Source of the DNA: a virus
Length of the DNA stretch: 21,201 nucleotides
Reading direction: 5' to 3' (one strand)
IMG/VR virus record: IMGVR_UViG_3300021961_000754
Coordinates: 1-21,201 of that record
Under the pieces are notes generated by a model. It was not told the origin of the DNA. It saw only the letters and a program-made list of their open reading frames with translations, and did not search any database. Each line of letters opens with the position of its first letter. Within the stretch, counting starts at the first letter, position 1. Positions 13,812 through 20,888 of the stretch are shown here, in pieces. The position numbers were made by a program, and so were the translations under genes.

Positions 13812-15968
13812 ATGGTCAACTACGAAGTCAAGGGACAACTGGCAAAGCTTCTTGCTACGGAAGACCTCATCATTGAGAACCGTAAGGTCTCTACGGCGTC
13901 CTTTGACGTGCATCGCAGGATTCTTACCCTACCACTCTGGGAACGTGCCTCTGGGGTCGTATACGACCTTCTGGTGGGTCATGAGGTGGGTCATGCTTTG
14001 TATACCCCAGACCTTGATTGGACTAAAGAATATCCAGAAGTTCCTAAGAACTTTGTGAATGTCTTTGAGGACGTTCGTGTAGAACGCAAGATGAAAAGTA
14101 AGTTTGCTGGACTAGCTAAAACTTTTTATAATGGATACTCAGAACTGTCTGCAGACGATTTTTTCGGAATTGCGGATGAGGATGTCAATGAACTGTCCTT
14201 TGTTGATCGTATCAATCTTCATTTCAAGATTGGTAACTTTATCGATATCAAGTTTTCCGATGAAGAGATCGTCTTTGTCCAACGAGCTTATGATACAAAT
14301 ACCTTTGATGATGTTCTGAAACTGTCTCAAGATGTCTTCAATTATCTGAAGGAAAAATCTCAGCACACGGAATCTGTTCAACCGCAGGAGACTTCTTCTC
14401 AGTCTCAACAGGACAGTGGTGAGAAAGAAACCACTCCTCAAGAGTCTAATTCTGAAGAGAAAGAAGAGTCTCCTAGCAATCAACAAAGTTCTTCCTTTGA
14501 ATCTGATAGTAACGAACAGCCTGAAAAACAAGAAAGCCGTGGTGGAGATGAGTTTGAAACCATCACTGATTCCAATCTTGAAGATAATATTGAGTCTCTC
14601 ATAACCAATAGTAGTTATTATGATCCTACTTATGCGGAGATCCCCCTTCTCGATCTGAACAAGTTTGTAGCTTCAAACTCTGATATTCATCAGTATCTTT
14701 CTAATTTTTATACTGAGTATGAACAAAAGGTTCAAGAAGAGTATGATATTTTCAATCCATATTCGAGCATTGATACCGAATACATTCAGTTTCGCAACTC
14801 AGCTCAAAAGGAAGTAAACTATCTTGTTAAGGAGTTTGAGTGTCGCAAGTCTGCAGATGCGTATGCTCGTGCAACCACGGCTCGTACTGGTGTTCTAGAT
14901 TGCAGCAAACTGCACACATACAAGTACAATGAAGATCTTTTCAGAAAAGTAACTACTATCGCGGATGGTAAAAATCATGGACTGATCTTTGTTCTTGACT
15001 GGTCTGGTTCCATGTCAGATGTTTTCTTGGATACCATCAAGCAACTTTATAATCTTATCTGGTTCTGTCGTAAAGTTAATATTCCTTTCGACGTATATGC
15101 TTTCACTAACGAGTGGAAACGTGGTGGTCATTATAATGGTGAATACCATCAACCAGATCTTGAATATGCTTGTGAACGAAAGGAAGGTGAGTTCCAAATC
15201 GATAATACCTTCTCCATGATGCAGATCCTTACTAGCTCTTGTCGCAAGTCGGATATGGAGAATCAACTTCGGAATGTCTTCCGTCTTGCACACAGTTTGG
15301 ATTCACGTTGTAGGTATCAATGTTTGTATCAGTATCCTTCTCGTCTTGGACTTTCTGGCACTCCTCTGAATGAAGCAATCATCTCTCTGAATAGTATTAT
15401 CCCAGACTTCTTCAAACGTAACAAAATCCAGAAAGTTCAGACTATTGTTCTTACCGATGGCGAGGCTTGTTTCATCAAGATCAATCGTTCTATCTACAAC
15501 GTTGATGGTAGTTATGCTTACATGGGTGTTCGTAGTGTAATTCCTGGTAACACTTATATCCGTGATCGTATTACTGGACAAACATTTAAGATCGGTGACG
15601 ATCACCAAGACACCACCACCGCTTTACTTAACCAGCTTCGTTCACGGTTCCCCAGTATGAATTTTATTGGGATGCGTCTTCTCAACTCTCGTGATACCAA
15701 CAGTTTCATTCGCAGGTACACAAAGTTTGATTATTCTGTTAGTGAAAAACTGATTGAAACTTATCGTAAAACCAAGTCCTTTGTTCTGAATGATGTTGGA
15801 TATCATGCTTACTTCGGACTTTCCTCTTCCGCTCTTTCCAACGATGTTGAATTTGAGGTGAAGGAGGATGCAACCAAGAGTCAGATCAAGTCTGCTTTTG
15901 CTAAGAGCTTGAAAGGCAAGAAGATGAACAAAAAAATCCTTGGGGAGTTCATCAATTTTATCGCTTGA
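13812..15968 (+). CDS. CobT-like VWA-domain protein with HEXXH motif
   Basis: This 718-residue protein resembles the VWA subunit of AAA+/VWA chaperone pairs such as CobT/CobS and NorD/NorQ. The N-terminal domain has GHEVGH (His57, Glu58, His61) followed 25 residues later by NVFEDVRVE (Glu86), a gluzincin-like metal site. Residues about 183-245 form a Ser/Gln/Glu-rich linker. The C-terminal VWA domain has an intact MIDAS: DWSGS (Asp396, Ser398, Ser400), Thr517 in SGTPL and Asp549 in LTDGE. The AAA+ partner is the next gene. CobT in cobalamin synthesis binds cobaltochelatase, but no CobN-like subunit is here, so the real client is unknown. Arginine codons are almost all CGN, unlike gene 46. No strong ribosome-binding site precedes the ATG. 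Confidence 0.78.
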   Translation: MVNYEVKGQLAKLLATEDLIIENRKVSTASFDVHRRILTLPLWERASGVVYDLLVGHEVGHALYTPDLDWTKEYPEVPKNFVNVFEDVRVERKMKSKFAGLAKTFYNGYSELSADDFFGIADEDVNELSFVDRINLHFKIGNFIDIKFSDEEIVFVQRAYDTNTFDDVLKLSQDVFNYLKEKSQHTESVQPQETSSQSQQDSGEKETTPQESNSEEKEESPSNQQSSSFESDSNEQPEKQESRGGDEFETITDSNLEDNIESLITNSSYYDPTYAEIPLLDLNKFVASNSDIHQYLSNFYTEYEQKVQEEYDIFNPYSSIDTEYIQFRNSAQKEVNYLVKEFECRKSADAYARATTARTGVLDCSKLHTYKYNEDLFRKVTTIADGKNHGLIFVLDWSGSMSDVFLDTIKQLYNLIWFCRKVNIPFDVYAFTNEWKRGGHYNGEYHQPDLEYACERKEGEFQIDNTFSMMQILTSSCRKSDMENQLRNVFRLAHSLDSRCRYQCLYQYPSRLGLSGTPLNEAIISLNSIIPDFFKRNKIQKVQTIVLTDGEACFIKINRSIYNVDGSYAYMGVRSVIPGNTYIRDRITGQTFKIGDDHQDTTTALLNQLRSRFPSMNFIGMRLLNSRDTNSFIRRYTKFDYSVSEKLIETYRKTKSFVLNDVGYHAYFGLSSSALSNDVEFEVKEDATKSQIKSAFAKSLKGKKMNKKILGEFINFIA

Positions 15969-15969
15969 G

Positions 15970-16013
15970 ACGGTCTTGAAAGTGGCACAAACCCCGTGCC
16001 ACAGTCCGTTTTT
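15970..16013 (+). terminator. Probable terminator between the CobT-like and CobS-like genes
   Basis: GTGGCAC (15982-15988) pairs with GTGCCAC (15996-16002) around AAACCCC. Outer bases ACGG (15970-15973) and CCGT (16006-16009) can extend the stem with an internal loop, and a T run ends at 16013. It would reduce read-through into the CobS-like gene, which seems to have its own promoter. Confidence 0.65.
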
Positions 16014-16018
16014 CCCAG

Positions 16019-16024
16019 TATAAT
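16019..16024 (+). promoter_or_regulatory. TATAAT -10 box before the CobS-like gene
   Basis: A perfect TATAAT lies six bases after the T run of the terminator and 23 nt before the ATG at 16048. There is no recognisable -35 hexamer at 16-18 bases upstream. A GAGG ribosome-binding site follows at 16039-16042, five bases before the ATG. The palindrome GTATAC overlaps the expected start region. Confidence 0.45.
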
Positions 16025-16047
16025 GTATACATACCAATGAGGTTCAA

Positions 16048-17142
16048 ATGACCACCCGCGTGAACACTGAGTCCCTGATCGATTCCATCCGTGATCTTTA
16101 CGGAAATGTTCTTACCGCTTCTGATGTACGTGCTTTCTGTGCTTCTCGTGGTATTTCGTACCCTACTGTGACTAAAAAACTAGAAAACTATAAGACCTCT
16201 CGTGGTAATTGGGATCTGACGGTGCAAGAAGCTCGTCAACAACTCGAAAAAACAGTAACCTCTCCTTCCGTAGTTCCACCTATCGAACAAAATCTTATCC
16301 CCGAAAAAGATGATACCTTCGTCCAGTTTGGTAATTTTAAGGATATTAAGCGTATTGTTCAGTCCCGTCTTTTTTATCCGACATTTGTTACGGGTCTTTC
16401 TGGTAATGGCAAAACGTTCTCGGTTGAACAAGCCTGTGCTAAGTTGGGTCGGGAGCTGATCCGTGTTAACATTACGATTGAGACTGATGAAGATGATCTC
16501 ATCGGCGGATTCCGCCTGGTCAATGGTGAAACTGTTTGGCATAATGGTCCAGTCGTCGAAGCCTTGGAGCGCGGTGCGATTCTTCTGCTTGACGAAATTG
16601 ACCTGGCTTCCAACAAAATTCTTTGCCTTCAGTCCATCCTTGAAGGTAAGGGAGTCTTCCTCAAGAAGATCGGTCGGTTTGTGAAACCTTCCGCTGGGTT
16701 TAATGTGTTTGCAACTGCCAACACCAAGGGTAAAGGTTCTGACGATGGTCGTTTCATTGGAACTAATGTTCTGAACGAAGCATTCCTTGAGCGTTTCCCT
16801 GTGACCTTTGAACAGTCCTATCCTAATCCTGCGACTGAACAGAAAATCCTAGAGGGCATTTCTCTGGATCTTGGTGTGGAAGATCGTGACTTCTGTAAGC
16901 GTTTGGTGGACTGGGCAGACATTATCCGCAAAACCTTCTATGATGGCGGTGTAGAAGAGATTATTTCTACCCGACGTTTGGTTCACATCATTCGTGCTTT
17001 CTCTATCTGGAAAGAAAAGTCTAAAGCAATTCAAGTTTGCATTAATCGTTTTGATGATGAGACCAAACAAGCCTTCCTTGATCTCTATGACAAGGTTGAT
17101 GCAGATGTAAATTTCGGTGAAAACAATGGATCTGTGGAGTGA
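16048..17142 (+). CDS. cobS: CobS/MoxR-like AAA+ ATPase
   Basis: This 364-residue ATPase is the protein usually annotated CobS in T4-like cyanophages. Motifs: Walker A GLSGNGKT (116-123), Walker B ILLLDEID (178-185), sensor 1 in ATANT (Asn225) and arginine finger region FLERFPV (Arg249). The segment GGFRLVNGETVWHNGPVVEA (153-172) is typical of the MoxR/CobS clade. Residues 1-60 form a separate small domain that may be helix-turn-helix-like (SDVRAFCASRGISYPTV). In bacteria CobS drives cobalt insertion with CobT and CobN. Here only the AAA+ and VWA partners are present, side by side, so the pair may remodel another complex. Arginine is encoded only by CGN codons. The end overlaps the bilin reductase gene by 17 bases. 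Confidence 0.85.
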   Translation: MTTRVNTESLIDSIRDLYGNVLTASDVRAFCASRGISYPTVTKKLENYKTSRGNWDLTVQEARQQLEKTVTSPSVVPPIEQNLIPEKDDTFVQFGNFKDIKRIVQSRLFYPTFVTGLSGNGKTFSVEQACAKLGRELIRVNITIETDEDDLIGGFRLVNGETVWHNGPVVEALERGAILLLDEIDLASNKILCLQSILEGKGVFLKKIGRFVKPSAGFNVFATANTKGKGSDDGRFIGTNVLNEAFLERFPVTFEQSYPNPATEQKILEGISLDLGVEDRDFCKRLVDWADIIRKTFYDGGVEEIISTRRLVHIIRAFSIWKEKSKAIQVCINRFDDETKQAFLDLYDKVDADVNFGENNGSVE

Positions 17143-17749
17143 GTATAAAAAAGTTCTCTGGGAAATCTTTCCCGATCTAGAGAACATCTGTGACTGGGCG
17201 GACTGGGAGGAAAAAGGAACCTCCCTTTCCGCCAAGATCTACAACAGTGAAACCATCCTTAAATCTAGGGAGGTTGAGATCTGGGATGAGAAGTCATGTA
17301 TTTACAACAACATCATTTATCCAAGAACAGGAGAGAACCTTCCCTGTTTTGGCATGGATTTGATGGGTTTCTTTGACAAGAAAGTTATCCTTGTATTTGA
17401 CTTCCAACACCCTGTAGAGAATTATCTATTCTCGCACCCAGATCTTCCTAAAGCTGAGGGCAATTTCCGATTCTTTGAACCAGGAAATCATTTCTCAGAA
17501 AACATTTACGTTGCTAAATGTACTATGTCTGAAGTCAATGAACATCTTGATATGTTCAAAAAATACTTGACTGTTTACCGAGACATGGTAGAATGTTTAA
17601 AACCAAACGGCTTTGATGCCCGTTCTACATACGGTGATTTTGACAGGTACATGAAGAAACTTGACCCTGTAGGCGGTTATCTTTCCAATAAGTTTGGCAA
17701 AGAAAAAGCCGAATCACTTGTAAACGATTTCTTATTCTGTTATGGTTAA
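17126..17749 (+). CDS. pebS: Ferredoxin-dependent bilin reductase, phycoerythrobilin synthase PebS-type
   Basis: This 207-residue protein closely resembles PebS of cyanophage P-SSM2 as I remember it. PebS reduces biliverdin IX-alpha in two ferredoxin-dependent steps to phycoerythrobilin, the chromophore of phycoerythrin. Shared stretches include LPCFGMDLMGF, KKVILVFDFQHP, FRFFEPGNHFS and LDPVGGYLSNKFG, ending VNDFLF. The two catalytic aspartates of PebS (Asp105 and Asp206 there) correspond to Asp78 and Asp180 here. It lacks about 25 N-terminal residues of the P-SSM2 protein. The ATG at 17126 has GGTGA at 17116-17120 before it; an in-frame GTG at 17117 is an alternative. It overlaps the CobS-like gene. 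No heme oxygenase gene (ho1), its usual phage neighbour, is present in the window. PcyA or PcyX activity cannot be excluded without testing. Confidence 0.9.
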   Translation: MDLWSEYKKVLWEIFPDLENICDWADWEEKGTSLSAKIYNSETILKSREVEIWDEKSCIYNNIIYPRTGENLPCFGMDLMGFFDKKVILVFDFQHPVENYLFSHPDLPKAEGNFRFFEPGNHFSENIYVAKCTMSEVNEHLDMFKKYLTVYRDMVECLKPNGFDARSTYGDFDRYMKKLDPVGGYLSNKFGKEKAESLVNDFLFCYG

Positions 17750-18608
17750 TGCTTGGAGTTTACTTTACGATGAAATGAACGAGGAAAAACACGATAAGTC
17801 ATACTATGAGTATGACCGAAATGACGCAGATCGTAAAAATCCTTTCGTTGATGGACATGGAGATGTCCGATATCCAGCAGATCATCCTAGTCAAGATTTT
17901 TGGCATGAGGATGGATTTAGTCTGACTGGTAATCCTGGAGCCGCAGCTCCAGATACAATTACGTTCTCTAGTGATGGTTATGCAGCTGCACAACCTGTAC
18001 CCCTTTCCACTTACGCTGAAGACATTGTGACATTCAATTTGACTTCTGAAATCGAAGCTATTAAAAAAGAAGGAGGATATGAATATACTCCTTTGTCTAA
18101 TGACACAAAATATATTTACGAATCACCTGATAAAGGTAAGACAGTCTATCGCCGCAAGTTTGGTGACTCTCCCACTAACAGGGAACTCATCAACGTTGAA
18201 GAAGGTGTAGATCGTTCTATCCAAGATTACATGCCTCCCTGGGGACATAGTGATATGGAAGCTCTCGGTAAGTCACAGATTGATCTCAATCTTGATTCTA
18301 CTGAAAAGAATGGATTCTGGAAATACGAAGAAGATAAAACCCTTAAAGAGGTTCGTGATTATCTTTCTGGAACTTACCGTGCCCATTACACTTCTCAAGA
18401 TTCCAAGACTCAGACTCTTGATTTGATTGAAAGTATTGGTGATGCAGAGGCATTTACCCGTTCAAACGCAATCAAGTATTTGTCTCGGTTTGGTAAGAAG
18501 AATGGTAAGTCACGACTTGACATTCTCAAAGCCATCCACTATTGTATCCTTCTCTACCACTTCTCTGGACTTCATAATGCAAACTCAAACTCCTATGAAA
18601 CTTTCTGA
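17742..18608 (+). CDS. DUF3310-type phage protein
   Basis: This 288-residue protein has a C-terminal domain (about 205-275) resembling DUF3310, the domain of T7 gp1.7, a phage nucleotide kinase: HYTSQDSKTQTLDLIESIG, then FTRSNAIKYLSRFGKKNG and DILKAIHYCILL. The N-terminal 200 residues are acidic and aromatic-rich with repeated Asp, Tyr and Pro; no known domain was recognised there. The ATG at 17742 overlaps the bilin reductase stop region by 8 bases and the end overlaps gene 45, so it sits inside an operon leading to the sliding clamp. A role in nucleotide metabolism is suggested by family only; key catalytic residues could not be judged. Confidence 0.6.
   Translation: MVNAWSLLYDEMNEEKHDKSYYEYDRNDADRKNPFVDGHGDVRYPADHPSQDFWHEDGFSLTGNPGAAAPDTITFSSDGYAAAQPVPLSTYAEDIVTFNLTSEIEAIKKEGGYEYTPLSNDTKYIYESPDKGKTVYRRKFGDSPTNRELINVEEGVDRSIQDYMPPWGHSDMEALGKSQIDLNLDSTEKNGFWKYEEDKTLKEVRDYLSGTYRAHYTSQDSKTQTLDLIESIGDAEAFTRSNAIKYLSRFGKKNGKSRLDILKAIHYCILLYHFSGLHNANSNSYETF
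18517..18545 (+). promoter_or_regulatory. Possible sigma-70-type promoter for gene 45
   Basis: A perfect TTGACA (18517-18522) is followed after 17 bases by TATTGT (18540-18545), which matches the -10 consensus at four of six positions. It lies inside the 3' end of the DUF3310-type gene and 32-50 nt before the possible gene 45 starts. Placement is good, but coding sequence can produce this by chance. Confidence 0.35.
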
Positions 18609-19263
18609 TCGTACTATTAACTTGCTTCGGAACTTCTCCAGCATTAATCAGTCGATCTTGTTCAAGGAAGGTAAGAAACTTCGCACCATCAGTGTGATGA
18701 AGAACATTCTTGCAGAGGCTAATATTGATGAGGAATTTCCCCAAGACTTCGGTGTATACGATCTTGGTCAGTTCCTCAATTCTCTCAATCTTTTCCAAGA
18801 TCCCGAATTGAACTTCAATGGTGACAGTTATGTTACCGTAAAGGAAGGTAAACAGAAATCTAAGTATTTCTTTGCTGATCCCAGCGTTATTGTTTCTCCT
18901 CCCGAGAAATCAATCAACCTTCCTTCAGTTGATGTTGAATTCAATCTGAAGAGTTCACAACTAGATCGTCTTCTTAAGGCTGCATCTGTGTATCACCTGA
19001 CTGACCTTTCTGTGATTGGTGAAGGTGGTGAGATTAAACTCATGGTTCATGATCGTAAGAACGATACTTCCAATGATTTCTCGATCGTTGTTGGGGAAAC
19101 TTCTCAGAAGTTTGCTCTGCATTTCAAGGTTGAGAATATTAAGATCGTTCCTGGTACTTATGACGTTAAGATCTCTCGTAAACTTTTGTCAGAGTTTAAG
19201 TGTTCTGAGTACGATCTGACTTATTATATTGCTCTTGAACCTGATCTTACCTGGGAAGAATGA
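18595..19263 (+). CDS. 45: Sliding clamp gp45
   Basis: This 222-residue protein is the T4-type DNA polymerase processivity clamp (T4 gp45, 228 residues), a trimeric ring that also activates late transcription through gp55. Shared features: start MKLSDRTINLLRNFSSINQS (T4 MKLSKDTTALLKNFATINSG), YDLGQFL, KYFFADPSVIVSPP (T4 WPAADPSTVVAP) and the C-terminal YYIALEPD (T4 YVVALEAD). The ATG at 18595 was chosen by similarity with T4; an in-frame ATG at 18577 would add MQTQTP, and ORF-like sequence further upstream is a shadow of the previous gene. Neither start has a clear ribosome-binding site, so coupling with the overlapping upstream gene is likely. The stop overlaps the next gene by ATGA. Confidence 0.94.
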   Translation: MKLSDRTINLLRNFSSINQSILFKEGKKLRTISVMKNILAEANIDEEFPQDFGVYDLGQFLNSLNLFQDPELNFNGDSYVTVKEGKQKSKYFFADPSVIVSPPEKSINLPSVDVEFNLKSSQLDRLLKAASVYHLTDLSVIGEGGEIKLMVHDRKNDTSNDFSIVVGETSQKFALHFKVENIKIVPGTYDVKISRKLLSEFKCSEYDLTYYIALEPDLTWEE

Positions 19264-19787
19264 ACATCTTTGTGACCGATCCATGTCCACGTCGATCCGC
19301 TCGGTCACTCCCCGATAAACATATCGTCAAAATGCCACTTGAATCCTGTCAGATGATCTCTATCATCTACAGCAAGTGGTATTTTAATTGGGGAGATATC
19401 TATCGGATTGATGGACAACCCTATGAAACCCGTAAGGGTGCTTTCAAAAGTCATCCCTGTACAAAATGGGCTGCAGAAAACCATTACAATCTTGCTTGGT
19501 TGATTGCTCATGGTATTGCATTGTGTGGGGAATATACTCATCGATACAATAAGATTCACTCATGCAATAAGACTCTTTTTGAAGCTAAAAAAATGTTTCA
19601 TAGGGTGACTGGAACAGCGATTACATGTTATAGTATGGCTGATAACTTCGTCCGTGCGATGCCCGATGAGTTTAAACTTGACACAAGCATTGACACTTTT
19701 ACTGCTTACAAGATGTATATCGCATCCAAATCTTGGGCTGCATCTAATTATCTTCGTGACGAATCCCGCAAACCAGATTGGTTATGA
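19260..19787 (+). CDS. Conserved phage protein of unknown function, 175 aa
   Basis: I do not recognise a characterised family. The protein starts MNIFVTDPCPRRSARSLPDKHIVKM-like, with a conserved-looking block PDKHIVKMPLESCQM (18-32), followed by HPCTKWAAENHYNLAWLIAHG (about 65-85), EYTHRYNKIHSCN (91-103) and a C-terminal ASNYLRDESRKPDWL. The spread of His, Cys, Trp and Tyr suggests a folded enzyme or metal-binding protein. Similar patterns are remembered from hypothetical proteins of marine T4-like phages. It overlaps gene 45 by ATGA and the following small gene by ATGA, so it is part of the clamp/clamp-loader operon, which suggests a link with DNA replication or repair; this is inference. 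Confidence 0.75.
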   Translation: MNIFVTDPCPRRSARSLPDKHIVKMPLESCQMISIIYSKWYFNWGDIYRIDGQPYETRKGAFKSHPCTKWAAENHYNLAWLIAHGIALCGEYTHRYNKIHSCNKTLFEAKKMFHRVTGTAITCYSMADNFVRAMPDEFKLDTSIDTFTAYKMYIASKSWAASNYLRDESRKPDWL

Positions 19788-19951
19788 ATAGTTCTTGGAC
19801 ACTTCCCGTCGAGGAAGACGGCGAAGATTATATTATTACATTTCCACCAGAACTTTTGGAAAAGGCTGGATGGAAACCTGGGGACCTTCTTAGTTGGGTC
19901 CCTCTAGATGATGACTCTTACGAATTGAGGAAAGTGAAAAATGCGGAATGA
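19784..19951 (+). CDS. Small AbrB/MazE-like protein, 55 aa
   Basis: This short gene encodes 55 residues with the pattern WTLPVEEDGEDYIITFPPEL, then LEKAGWKPGDLLSW and a final strand YELRKV. This is the layout of a SpoVT/AbrB (swapped-hairpin) DNA-binding domain: a strand with IxFPxEL, a helix with GW, PGD, and a closing strand. Such proteins are DNA-binding regulators or antitoxins. It overlaps the 175-residue gene by ATGA and gene 44 by 11 bases, so the frame is fixed by both neighbours. No toxin gene is beside it. It might act as a small transcription factor in the replication operon. Confidence 0.7.
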   Translation: MNSSWTLPVEEDGEDYIITFPPELLEKAGWKPGDLLSWVPLDDDSYELRKVKNAE

Positions 19952-20888
19952 ATTTTTGTGGGTTGAGAAGTATCGGCCTAAGACCATTGAAGATTGCATC
20001 CTACCAGAAAATATTAAGAAAACCTTTACGGACTTTCTAAATAAGGGTGAACTACCAAATCTTCTTCTCTCTGGTCCTCCTGGTATCGGAAAGACTACGG
20101 TAGCAAAAGCTTTATGTGAAGAACTAGGAGTTGATTATTATGTCATCAACGGATCTGACGAAGGACGATTTCTGGACACAGTACGGAACCAAGCAAAGAA
20201 CTTTGCTTCGACCGTCTCACTTTCTGCGTCTGACGCAAAGCACAAAGTCATCATTATTGACGAGGCTGACAACACAACCCACGACGTACAACTCCTACTA
20301 CGGGCAAATATTGAGGCGTTTTATAACAACTGCAGATTCATCTTTACTTGCAACTTTAAGAATCGAATCATTGAACCCCTTCATTCCCGCTGCGCTGTCG
20401 TTGACTTCTCCATCAACGGTAAACAGAAACCAGCAGTTGCATCTCAATTCTACAAACGTCTCAAAACGATCCTTGATCAAGAAGGCGTTGAGTCGGACCA
20501 AAAAGTCCTTGCAGAACTGGTTTCAAAACATTTCCCTGATTTCCGAAGAGTTCTGAATGAGTGTCAACGACACGCTGTTGGGGGTGAAATTGATTCCTCA
20601 ATCCTGGCTAGTTTTTCTGATGTAAATATTCATGCGCTTATTAAGAACCTTAAGGACAAAAAGTTTCCTGAAGTACGTAAGTGGGTCGTCAATAATCTGG
20701 ACAATGATCCTAGTGTACTTCTGCGGCGTCTTTACGATGCTCTTTTTGAAGCCGTTGACGGTCCTAGCATTGCTGCTGCTGTGCTCATTATTGCTAAGTA
20801 TCAGTATCAAATTGCATTCGTAGCTGACCAAGAAATTAATCTTCTTGCAGCACTAACTGAAATTATGGTGGAGTGTGAATTCAAATGA
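19941..20888 (+). CDS. 44: Clamp-loader large subunit gp44
   Basis: This 315-residue AAA+ ATPase is the T4-type clamp-loader subunit (T4 gp44, 319 residues) that with gp62 opens gp45 and places it on primed DNA. Motifs: VEKYRPKTIEDCILP at the N-terminus (T4 EQKYRPSTIDECILP), Walker A GPPGIGKT (45-52), NGSD (70-73), Walker B IIIDEAD (104-110), sensor region FTCNF and the SRC arginine-finger motif (149-151). FPDFRRVLNECQ and the C-terminal helices fit the collar domain. The start at 19941 overlaps the small AbrB-like gene by 11 bases; the end overlaps the next small gene by ATGA. Confidence 0.96.
   Translation: MRNEFLWVEKYRPKTIEDCILPENIKKTFTDFLNKGELPNLLLSGPPGIGKTTVAKALCEELGVDYYVINGSDEGRFLDTVRNQAKNFASTVSLSASDAKHKVIIIDEADNTTHDVQLLLRANIEAFYNNCRFIFTCNFKNRIIEPLHSRCAVVDFSINGKQKPAVASQFYKRLKTILDQEGVESDQKVLAELVSKHFPDFRRVLNECQRHAVGGEIDSSILASFSDVNIHALIKNLKDKKFPEVRKWVVNNLDNDPSVLLRRLYDALFEAVDGPSIAAAVLIIAKYQYQIAFVADQEINLLAALTEIMVECEFK

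Noticed and set aside
13747-14058. 103-residue + strand frame overlapping the CobT-like gene start
   Set aside because: It starts inside the terminator and is a shadow frame of the CobT-like gene, which has the conserved HEXXH motif in the other frame.
14139-14531. Long open frames on the - strand opposite the CobT-like gene
   Set aside because: They have low-complexity Arg/Leu/Phe composition, no ribosome-binding site and lie opposite a clear + strand gene with motifs.
18427-18594. Upstream extension of gene 45
   Set aside because: The extra residues do not resemble gp45 and are a frame-shifted reading of the DUF3310-type gene; only the short MQTQTP extension from 18577 remains possible.
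19678-19695. Two TTGACA hexamers near the end of the 175-residue gene
   Set aside because: Neither has a convincing -10 box at 16-18 bases; they arise from Leu-Asp-Thr and Ile-Asp-Thr codons.
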